From Mytilus edulis (Eukaryota; Mollusca; Bivalvia; Mytilida; Mytilidae): 64,000 nt of DNA. The DNA lies in assembly GCF_963676685.1 (NCBI RefSeq), contig NC_092350.1, positions 62,737,674 through 62,801,673 of the forward strand, given 5' to 3'. Under the pieces are notes generated by a model, which searched no databases, was not told where the DNA came from, and saw only the letters and a list, made by a program, of their open reading frames with translations. Shown piece after piece: positions 46,550 to 58,500 of the stretch; position 1 is the first letter of the stretch, and every line of letters starts with the position of its first letter. Position numbers and translations under genes: made by a program.

Positions 46550-49500
46550 GTACTAAGTTACTTTATCTGATACTAGAAATACAAAAAAATAAAAAGAACC
46601 TGTTAAAAATTACAAACACTATGGTACAACTACTTTACGATGCACGTAACCTCTTATTGATAACTGATAAATATGAAATTATAAAATTTGTGTGGGTAAA
46701 TTACTAAGGGAGATAATTCTGTTGAGCAAATTCAATGAATGGTATTTGTCTAAATCATTCATTGTCATTAGCTGATTATGTCGACAATTTGTATTGCCAC
46801 TTTTTTAAAAAATTTTTTAGCAGTTGACACATAATTATTTACAGCCCCATTTTAGTTACTAAGTTAGTCCGAGATTACTCTGACGTCCTACAGCTGTTTT
46901 GCCAGACAAGCTGGGGCCGTGGGACGTCAGAGCTCGTCCCATATCAAAAAGTGGATATTTGCCCACCCAAAATAGATGCGCTGCTTCGTCGCTTCTGGTG
47001 CCGACTGACGGCCTTGGAATTTTATAAATCGGGCAGCAATCTGTTCATTTTTCATTGCGTACAATGGGAGGCAACTCTCATTGTACATAATTGATGACGC
47101 CTTGTAAGAATTGCTTCCCTTTGATGTTTCATCCGGGTTCGTATTGCCATGTGGTTTTGGGCGGAAGAGCATGTTCCAGGCCACTTTTATTATGTAATTG
47201 ATATAAAACATTTTTTTTTTGACATCCGATGGAGAACAATAGAACAAGAAAACCTCCAGCGTACTTAAAAGACTTTATTCTATCATCTTTTGAAATGCAG
47301 AAGGATTTCGATTCAGTTACAGAAGCTGGAGATATAATTAATTCTGAAAACGTGGTTCATCGTCAGACATCAACACCGAAATCAGACGAAGCATGTGCTG
47401 GCGTTCGTCCAAAATTACCTTCATCTACGAACATTGTGAGTGAACTTGATAAGACAATTCAAGAATTAACAATACAAAACAAAATTTTGGAACGTGATTT
47501 GTTGGCGAAACAACACGAGCTCCTTGTAGCCAAGAAAACATCCGGTGGTGAATCTTCAAGAACCAAAGCGAAGGACAATGGTAAAAAAGTTAAAACATTA
47601 AAGCTTCCATCGCTTAATGAGTTACGGAATCAAGATAAAGTTGGAAAACAGGATAAAGAGCTTACTCGACAGCTGCTTAATCAATCTTCGTCCTCTTCCG
47701 ATGATTCTGATTCTGATTCTTCAAATGATAACGACGAGGATAAGGACAAAGCTCAAATCAAAGGTAATGATTTACCATATGTTATATTCAAAGATAAACA
47801 AAAAAGAACAGCAGTTTCCGGTGAAGCAAGAGCTGCTAAGGATAGAGTTAAATATGATGTGCCATGGCCACACGAGCATGCACAAACCAAATCGGTCAAT
47901 TATTCTGATAAAGATTTCGGTCTAGCACAACTAGTCAGAGGTGAAACATTCATTATGCATAACATTGAAAAACAAGCCATTTCTGTGCACAGACAAAAAC
48001 ATCTCATTAATTTGCTTTATCTCGTTGAAAAATACCCCTTTGCGGAGATAAAGGATTTTCACGCCGAAGTTTTGCGTTCCATAGAAAGAGGTCACAAAAA
48101 TTGGTCGCATGCATTTGTTGAAGAACAAGGCCGTACTCTCGTCACCCCCCTCACTTCGTCTTCGTCTACCCCGACTAAAGCATTTTTCAAGGATAAGCCG
48201 GTTAATCGCAATCCAATTTGCGGCGCATATCAAGCGGGAAACTGTAGTCGATCCGGAGATCATTTTGGAGCCTATGGAGACAAAAAACTATTGCATGTTT
48301 GCAGAAAGTGCGTCCGTAAAGGAAAAGATTCGAGTGATGCGTCTGTGCTACATCCTTCGAAGGATTGTCCGCATCATCAATGATGTTCAACTTCAGTGCT
48401 ACATTGTGAATCTACTAAAATGATCAGTAATAGTATTATTCAAAAGAAATTATATTCCCCTGTAATTACAGGTGTGTTACTGTGTGATAATTACGAAAAT
48501 GATGTTGTGAAACCTCCTGCAATTATGTCAGGTGCGATTGCTTCCCCTGATTATTCAGGTGTGTATGATGAGTTAACGAAATCTTATTCCCCTGCAAATA
48601 TAGGTGTGTTGTTTGATAATTCACAAGATTCCTTAGGAATATCCTCTGCATATGAGGCAGATGTTTTGAGTAATATTTATGATGTTTCGTCATGTGAATC
48701 TATAGGCGAGTCAAGTTCCGTAGGTTTTAATTTAACAGGCGTTGGTTATTGTGACAATGCTTGTAGTGAAAAAACGTCCCCTGTGTTTACAGGTGTGTCT
48801 ATTTATGAAAATGATTCATATTTATTGCAATCTTTATTATGTAGAACTGATTTTGACACTGTTGTCAAAGATAACAATTACATGAATTACAATGTTGTTG
48901 ATGAAACTAATAATGTACTTTTAGCTTCAAGTATTTGTCCTTGGTTTACGAAAACAGCAGGGTCTATTGATTTTGAGTATTCACCAGATATGAGTGGAAA
49001 TGTTTTGAAAGATGTATCAACCAAATTTTGTGAAATGAATATAAATAATTTTTCAAGTGTTCATGAAGCCGTGTTCTACAGTGGCAAGCCGAATTTTGCA
49101 TATTGTAAAATTCCAGTACGTTCTAATTTCAACATACAATTGTGGGAACAACTTTTAGAAGATTATCATGATAAAATAGTCGTTGAATTTTTGAAGTATG
49201 GATGGCCGTTAAACTATATCAAAGATACACTGCCCGATCCCCCCACACGTCGACAAAATCATCTTAATCAGTTTTCAAGTTTTATTGATTCATATATTTC
49301 AAAAGAATCAGACCTTGGGGCTATTTATGGTCCTTTCCGAAAGAACCCTCTCTGTTGTCATTTAACATTATCACCATTATTCACAGTTCCTAAGGGAGAT
49401 TCCGATAGGAGAGTAATTGTTGACTGTTCGCATGGCAATAATTTGTCCATAAATGAAGGCATACCTTCGGACACCTTTTTGAATGAAACTTTTAAACTTT

Positions 49501-52500
49501 ATTATCCTAGACACGAAGAATTTATTGCTTTGCTCTTGAATCACGGTCGTGGGTGTGCCATTTGGAAGTTGGATTTGTCCCGGGCTTTTCGTCAGCTAGT
49601 ATTAGATCCGCACGACTTGCATTTACAAGGTTATGAATGGAGGGGACAAATTTTTATTGACAATCGTCTTATTTTTGGTATGCGCTCTTCGCCACAGGCA
49701 TGTCAACGAACAACGAATGCTGTTTCCTATATGCTATGGAAATCTAACATTCATACAATAAACTATGTTGATGATTTTGGTGGTGTTAGTGACAATCAGA
49801 ACGCTGAACATGATTATAATTTTGTTTTAGAATTGTTTCAGAGGTTAGGATTAGAAGTCAGCAAAGAAAAGTGTTTGCCGCCGACAAAAGTTTTGACATT
49901 TCTCGGCAAGGAGTATAACTCAATTGACATGACAGTCCGAATTCCGGAGATTAAATTACAAGAGACTTATGAGTTGTTACAAAGATTTGAAAAGAAAAAA
50001 CATTGCACCAAACGTCAGTTACAACAAGTTATTGGCAAGTTGGCTTTTATTTCCGAATGTGTCCGAAGCGGAAGACTTTTTATTTCACGCATGTTACAGA
50101 CATTACGAAAATACCATTTCAATCATTATCGTGTTCATATTACAGATGAATTTAGACAAGACATTCGGTGGTGGTTATTATTTTTACATGACTATAATGG
50201 AATTAGTATAATTCCCGATGTAGATTGGTCTTCACCAGACGCAATTATTTCCTCTGACGCGTGTCTCAAGGGTATTGGTGGTGTCAATTTCACGACATTT
50301 GAATATTTTCATTCGGATATACCGGAGTCTTTGCGGGACATGCACATATCTGTGCTTGAAATGTATGCGATTTACATAGCAATTCAATTCTGGACATCAA
50401 GTATCTCAAATAAACGGGTACAGCTGTTTTGTGACAATCAATCATGTGTTGAAATTTTAAATAGGGGAACAGGACGTGATCAGGAAATGTTGAATTTGGC
50501 ACGTCAAATATGGTACTTGTGTGCGTTAAGTAATGTTCAACTGCGTGTGAGTTATATAGCATCTGTTGAAAATAGGTTATCGGATTTGCTATCCCGTTGG
50601 AATCTTTCGGAGAAGAACAGATCACAGTTTTTTATAGAATCTAAACTTTACAATTCAGATTTTATTGAGAAAGAAGTGTTTGGTCATATGTTTAATGATA
50701 TTATAAACATTTAGATTTTCATACATGATACATTGACATTTATTTTTGCGCATATTTAGTGTCAGATAAGACTAACTTTGATAATTAATATGACATTGTT
50801 GTTTATCTAATTACTGTTGTTTATGACTTCCAGGTCTTAAGTCCAGAAGAGCAGTTTTGCAGAAAGAGGTCAAGCTTGCTAAGGGTGCAGCCTTTCGGCC
50901 TGGTACTTATTCAAATTTGAAGAGTCAACTCAATGCATACCATATTTTTTGTGTTTATTATAAATTTCGACCATTTCCTTGTGTTAAGGATATATTGTGT
51001 GCTTATGCATGTTTTCTATCCAAGAGTTTAAGCAGTTTTTCATCTGTTAAGAATTATATTTCTGGCATTAAGACCTGGAGTCAACTTTTTGGTTTTACTG
51101 TGGAACCTTTTTTATCTACAGAATTCAAATTGACTTTAAGAGGATTGAGTCATAAGAATCAGCATGTGGCTGTGTCAAAATTACCATTGTTACCTACACA
51201 TTTAATTGATATTGTTAGGTTGTTGAATATTTATGATTATTTAGATGCTTGTTTATGGTGTTTTCTAACGTTTGTTTTTTTTGGTATGCTTAGGGCGTCA
51301 AACCTGGTCAGCAGAAGCTCTACATCTTTTAATTCCCGTGAACAATTGATCAGAGATAATGTTGTTGTTAGTGAAAAGGGTATCCTCCTTTTATTGAAAT
51401 GGTCAAAGACTAGACAGAATCATGATTACACCCATCAGGTTTCTTTGTGTTGCTCAGTTGAGCCATCAATATGTCCTGCTCGAGCTTATAAGCATCTTGT
51501 GTCTTTAATACCTGGTGATAAGAATGCTCCCGTTTTTGCTTTACCTGTTCATGGTAAATTATTGCCTTTATCTAGATCCGTTTTGTTGAACCGTTTTAGA
51601 GAGTTAATTGTTCTTGTTGGTTTAGACCCTTCAGTTTATTCTTTTCATTCGCTGAGACACGGAGGGGCTACATTAGCCACCAAGGCTGGCATTCCTGAGA
51701 TTTTATTGAAACATCACGGAGACTGGAGATCTGATTGTTTTCAGACTTACATTAAACAAGCTAGTGTTGATATGTATCGGGTTACGTCAGCTATGAATTA
51801 TTTGATTGGTAGTTAGTGTTAGGGTATTTTAGCCGGTGTATTTTTATATTCTTGATTTGATGTTGTTGGGTTTTGTTTTTTTTTTTTTTTTTTTTTTTTG
51901 TTTTTTTTTTTTTTTTTTTTTTTTATGTATATATTATTAACCCCTGTGTTTGGCGACTTCGTTTTGGGTTCAGGTGCTTCATATTCACATTTTGTTCATT
52001 GTAGCTTATTGATACCATGCTTGGTATAACTATATATGCATTACTATAATAAAGCACCTTTCGCCAAACACTATTAGTTGTCAATTGCGTACAATGGGAG
52101 GCAACTCTCATTGTACATAATTGATGACGCCTTGTAAGAATTGCTTCCCTTTGATGTTTCATCCGGGTTCGTATTGCCATGTGGTTTTGGGCGGAAGAGC
52201 ATGTTCCAGGCCACTTTTATTATGTAATTGATATAAAACATTTTTTTTTTTCTTTTTCTTTTTATTGTTAATTTTTTCTAATTACTTTTATTATTACCCA
52301 CATTGGGGTTCAGGTGCTTCATATTCACATTTTGTTCATTGTAGCTTATTGATACCATGCTTGGTATAACTATATATGCATTACTATAATAAAGCACCTT
52401 TCGCCAAACACTATTAGTTGTCAATTTATCTTTTCATTTATGTAAGTTTCACCTACCTGCCAACCTTTATTTTTCCATATTTTAACCGTTTTCACGTGGC

Positions 52501-55500
52501 CTCGAGACTCAAATATGCAAATTTTGTAGGAGATTGATGTTTAACATTTAGTAGCCAACCACGATTTTTCACCTCCTTTACAGGAGATCGGTATAAAGCA
52601 TTTAGTTCGAACACGAGAACAATCGGAAGCTCTCGGACATTTAGATAACTTGCATCGTAAATGAACGAGGTGTTACATTATGGTCATTTGCATAAATCAT
52701 CACTGTTTTCTCGTGGTCACGTGATAATCTTTGAAAATGAAAGGCTAAAATACAGAAATCGATGGGTCTCTGTGAAAACGGTTAAAATATGGAAAAATAA
52801 AGGTTGGCAGGTAGGTGAAACTTACATAAATGAAAAGATAAATGAAAAATGAACAGATTGCTGCCCGATTTATATAATTCCAAGGCCGTCAGTCGGCACC
52901 AGAAGCGACGAAGCAGCGCATCTATTTTGGGTGGGCAAATATCCACTTTTTGATATGGGACGAGCTCTGACGTCCCACGGCCCCAGCTTGTCTGGCAAAA
53001 CAGCCGTTGGACGTCAGAGTAATCTCGGACTACATTTTAGTGAGAATTCATGGATGATACTAGTCCAAATAATTATGAGGTCTTTGAAGGCTATTTTAAA
53101 TTTTGGAGTCAGACCTTTAATATGACAGTCCCATAATCCGACAGTCCTTTAATCTGACAGGCCGATAGTCCGACGCATGGACGCTTGTCTCTGAAAAGTA
53201 TGCCTATATAGACAAGCGTTTGTAAATTGGTATATTTTTTCACACAGAAAATTAACAAATCAGTCAGTATGACATATCATATTCAACCAGATTATAAGTT
53301 TAATCTTAGAACAGTATATCTAACAATATATATATGCTCCTTGTTACATGCATGCGCTTGCGCATGTACAAAATGTATGTAAACAGACATTCTCGTTATC
53401 ATCGACATGATGATAATAATGAATCTTATATTAATTGTTCAAACAAGATGGGATTTAATTTATATCCCATTACGATGCATTCCACTTTTTAAATTTTAAA
53501 AACTGCTCGCGTTTCAGCAGTATGCTAATAAGCTCATCAGAAGACAATCATCCTTTTTCAGCAGCACAGCTTCGTGTCGGACCATCGGATTGTCCAAAAT
53601 GGACTGTAGGACTACTGGACTGTCAGAATTTCGGGGTGTCAGATTACAGGATGATACATGTACCAAATTTGAAACCACAACCTCACATGTATCTATTTAC
53701 TATGGTAGTGTCACATGTTTTCTTATCAACCACATTTCGTTGGTTTCAAATGCAAAAGTGTACATTGTGGTGTGTTTTTTATTTTCTATTGTTGGAACTA
53801 CAACATCACTACAATTGACAAAGGAATGACATATTCAAAGTCGCTTTTAAAGACATAAGAACTAATTAAATTAAACTTGCCTGTTCACAGTCAGGGGACT
53901 TACTTAAATGAGTGATTTTTAAATCACTTATTTAAGTAGCAAATTAGAAATTTTATTATAAATTGTGATTTTGTAGTTATACTAAAATTTTAAACACATA
54001 GGTTTAGATAATATCTTTTCATTAGTAAAATTGAAAAAAATGAACTTTTTGCTTCTTTTTAAGTAGAAAGGTTTATGCCTTTGGTGCAATAATTTAGCTG
54101 CAAATTCTATTTCAGTGGATAAAATGCTATAATAATGGCCTAACTTAATGAACTGATACTTTCTTTACAGATTTTTCCCAGCAGTGGGAGTATTTTTCCT
54201 GTAAAGTTCAAGGTTTCATCTTTCAGATTATGTAATAAAATTCTACTGTTCGCGATAAAAATTTCACTGTTCGGGGGTGTTGAAATTAGTGGGGGCTATT
54301 AGAATAATGATACTTAAAGAAGTTATTTTTTTTAAGGAAATTGAGGTATGATACTTAAACAAGTGATTTTTACTTAAAGAAGTTATTTTTTTTAAGGAAA
54401 TTGAGGTATGATACTTAAACAAGTGATTTTTATGTCATTATCCTAGATTCAGTACTTAAGGTCATCACCTGACATGACCTGGTCATCCTAGACAACACAG
54501 ATGTTGGTTCTGATAAGTTTAGAAACATAATTAGTCCCTGGATCATTAGTATTCTATATTTAAAACTACAATAAAATTAAATCACTTAGTCAAGTGATAA
54601 ATTTGTACTACTTAAATAGGTGATTATTAAAGAAAGACAACTCTAACTTACAACTTTATGAACATAATGTTACTTGAATCAGTGATTTAATAATCACTCA
54701 TTTAAGTAAGTCCCCTGACTGTTCAGTCATTATTATTTAATGTCAAAAATACGCATCACTAGAATACATGGAATAGTTGTTGAGAAAAATTCTGAGGGGT
54801 ATTCCGGTAACATGAATTATAGCTACATCGTCTGCATGTCAGACACAGGATCTTCAAAACATAAGACTGTCATATGGTTTTTTTTTTCATTTTTATTACA
54901 AACTTGCGATTAAAATTATCATGGTTCTTATATAAAATCATGAAAATGGTTGTTCAAAAGCCATTTATTCAATATTCTATTATCAATTCTTTTAATAATA
55001 ATAAGTGATTTTTTTTTACAATCCCACAAAAATTCTTAAGTTTTGGGATGTAAAAATATGGCTTTAATGATTTTTCCCAGGTTAGCTCATAATTTTTAAT
55101 TAGAGTTCAATGTTTCATCTCATTAAATCAACAAAGCAACTGATTGTCCAAAGATCTTAAGTATTTATGCAAGGCCTTCAAAAATTGCTCCTTGGGGGCT
55201 TGTAAATGACCAATGTTCTGAAGATAACAGACAAATTTATGGGATTTTCATTGTCCATTATATTACACTTACAAATGATCAGTAAAGACATCTGCAAAGG
55301 GCAGACAATTTAAAATTCTCTAAGAACAAAGAAATCTGAAGAATTTAAGAAAAGGAGATAGGATGACTTTTTCACAGCTTACACTTGTAAGTAAAAAAAA
55401 ATCTGAATGCAGAAGGCGCATTTAACTAAGCCAATCTTTCTTTACCTACATGTGTACAAGTAAATAAAATTCACTTGTATAAGTATCTTACAAATTTACT

Positions 55501-58500
55501 TATAATTAAAGTATTTATTACTATTACTTCTTCAAGTACATAAAAATTACTTGTACAAGTAGTACACCTGACTAACACTGATCTTTTGATAATTTTGTAT
55601 AATTAATTTCATTTCAGTGTATTGTCTGAGGATGCTACACAGACACAAACATTCGAAGGTTTAGCTGCAGGATTTCATCACTATTTCACAAAACAAGACC
55701 ATTATAAAGTTGGATCAGCTTTGGTAGGCTTGATATCTTTTTTCATAATAGATTAATCTCTACACTTCTGCTTCCTCCACCAAGAAATAGCTTAAACATG
55801 TTAAAAGTGGCGTTAAAACACAGTAAATCAAATCATATCAAATCGTAACACATTAAGATGTTGCAATTCATATCTTTGTTCAAAGAATCCTGTTGATTCA
55901 TTATATGTCAGTCAGGGACACTACTTATTCATGTGCATGAAGTGTTTTTTATGCATCACCTACGATAATAGACATGATAGAGAGGCATTATGTTTTCTGG
56001 TCTGTGGGACAGTTCGTCCATTTGTCTAGTCAGTCTGTCCCACTTCAGGTTAAAGTTTTTGGTCACGGTAAATATAAGATGAATTTAAAGTCCAACCAAC
56101 TTGAAACTTAGTACACTAAAGACTGACTAATGATTCAAGTATAGTGAAGAATACCTCAAATTATTCCTTTTTCATCATTGAACATGTTAAAAGCTATAAT
56201 ACTATTTTCTCTTTACTTTGTAAAAATATCCAAGTAGTATTAAATTTTTGATTACTGAGAAATTAAAAGAAAGGTTAAAAACACTTTTTAATTTGACTGT
56301 TACCATGGTTATGACACTTATGACATGCATTCAAAATATTTATAGCAGACAACTTAATTAATAAACCTTTATATTTATTTACTTGTTCTAGTATGTATGT
56401 ATGATACTGCACTATACATGCTATAGATGGAAAACTCTGTTAACATACTGTGGATTTCATTATTATTCGTTAGATACCAATATTCCTGGATTTCGTTGGT
56501 ACAGGTGAACCACAAAAGTGAAGGTTCAACGAATAACATATTTTTGATAGGCTTGTATGCATACTTCAGCAAAACCACAAAATTAAATATCCACGAACAT
56601 ATAAATTTACCTCAAACCACGAAAATTGATACCCACGAAAATAATGACTCCACAGTAATTAAACTTATTAAATAGTAAACTTTATTTTTTTCCAGGTCCT
56701 TCTGTTACAGAACCGAGACTTACTACCACACCCCTCACAGAAGTTGGCAGCCATCTTTGTTCTATATGAGATGTACAGAACAGATCCTATAGCTGCTAAT
56801 CCCTTTGCCACAGTATTCGTTCATTTGCTGGTTTGTAAACATTCTATAAGGCCTAGAAATTAAAATATTGTTTGTTTGCCCTTTTCCGACCCTATGTTTT
56901 GAAACAGGGTAGGTAGGTAGGTAAAATATTTTATTTTCTTCCCCCAAAAAATAACTTGGCTCGGTATATTATTTGTCATGGGTAGGCAGGTAGGTAAAAT
57001 ATTTTATTTTATAGATACAAAATCTGCATAATGTCATTTTTTTGTCCGTTTTGTTTTTGCAAATAAGTTTTTCGCTTGGACTATTAGTTGCATCACATTT
57101 ATAAATGATCTGTATGGAAAACTTGGTGATTTTACTGCCAGATATTCTCCACTTTACAGGGTTTTGTCACTTTTGGTTCATGTCAGATCTATACTATTAA
57201 ACGAAAAGACCTCATTTTGGGTGTCGCTTCTCCTCCTTCCACAATAAATTGATCATTGTGACTATATGTCCTATAGGTACCATGCATAGTCGCATTTGTC
57301 ATTCATTCTTATGATTATTCAGTTTCGGTTATTTTGGGAGAAAAACGGAAAAAAAGAAGTCCGGATATGTGTCCGTCATCACTCCGGCTTTTATTCATAG
57401 ACAACTTCCTCTTCCGTTTATATTTCCAGAAGTTTGATAAATTTACCCTATATTATCATGTTTTATTTAAGATTCATTGCCTGAATCGTTATATATAATA
57501 AGAATTTTGTCCCAAGTGTAAGCAACAACCCAGGCTGTGTGAAAATAAACACAATCATTTTTGTTATTCATTGTCCCAAGTGTAAGCAACGACCCAGGCT
57601 GTGAAAATAAACACAATCATTTTTGTCATTCACTTATCGTCACGTAAATAACGACACAGGCATAGCCTAAATTATCATGTTTTATTTGACACGTAAATAA
57701 CGTCACAGGCATAGTCTATATTATCATGTTTTATTTAAGATTCATGCAAGCCATTTTCACACTTATCGTCACGTAAATAACGACACAGACATAGCCTAAA
57801 TTATCATGTTTTATTTGACACGTAAATAACGTCACAGGCATAGTCTATATTATCATGTTTTATTTAAGATTCATGCAAGCCATTTTCACATTGCCTGAAT
57901 CGTTATATGTTGTCCCAAGTGCAAGCCATTTTCACACTTATCGTCACGTAAACAACAACACAGGCATAGCCTAAATTATCATGTTTTATTTGTCACGTAA
58001 ATAACCACACAGGCATAGTCTATATTATCATGTTTTATATAAAATTCATGCAAGCCATTTTCACATTGCCTGAATCGTTATATGTTGTCCCAAGTGTAAG
58101 CAACGACCCAGGCCTTGTGAAAATAAACACAATCATTTTTGTCATTCAATTATCATCACGTAAAGAACGACACAGACATAGCCCATATTATCATGTTTTA
58201 TTGTCATTCACTTATCGTAACGTAAATAACGACACAGGCTTAGCCTATTTTATCATGTTTTATTGTAATTCAATCACCTATGGTCACGTAAATAACGACA
58301 CAGGCATAGCCTATATTATCATGTTTTATATATTAAAATAAGTAAAACATGCTCAACTTCATCTAAAACTACCTCGACCAAAAACTTTTACCTGAAGTGG
58401 GACAGACGGACCAGACGAACGGACAGACGAACGGACAGACGACCGAACAAACGAACGCACGGATGCACCGACTAGAAAACATAATGCCCATAATTGGGGC

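Larger units (their letters stand above)
47057..52426 (+). mobile_element. tyrosine-recombinase retrotransposon (Ngaro/PAT-like)
   Basis: This 5,370-bp element has the split direct-repeat order A1 (47057-47220), genes, B1 (51966-52086), A2 (52087-52250), B2 (52306-52426). A1 equals A2 and B1 equals B2 at every base I compared. It encodes a gag-like protein, RT-RNase H and a tyrosine recombinase, with no DDE integrase or protease. No DAM-type methyltransferase domain is seen, which favours Ngaro over PAT/DIRS. I also see no SGNH-hydrolase frame. It inserted without target duplication, with ATT common to both borders. Confidence 0.88.
46867..53030. mobile_element. foldback DNA element, split by a retrotransposon
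   Basis: The outer ends are perfect inverse copies (GTCCGAGATTACTCTGACGT at 46867; inverse at 53030), each bordered by TA. The arms pair over about 255 bp: left 46867-47056 plus 52427-52495, right 52775-53030. The 275-bp loop is non-coding. Without the insert the element is about 794 bp. The arms differ at only a few positions. TA flanks suggest a Tc1/mariner-like target, but the transposase family is unknown. Confidence 0.85.

Noticed and set aside
47229-51816. Gypsy-type LTR retrotransposon
   Set aside because: It has a tyrosine recombinase in place of a DDE integrase and protease, and split repeats instead of LTRs.
57450-58335. CRISPR-like spaced repeats
   Set aside because: Units are contiguous and diverged, the genome is eukaryotic and there are no unique spacers.
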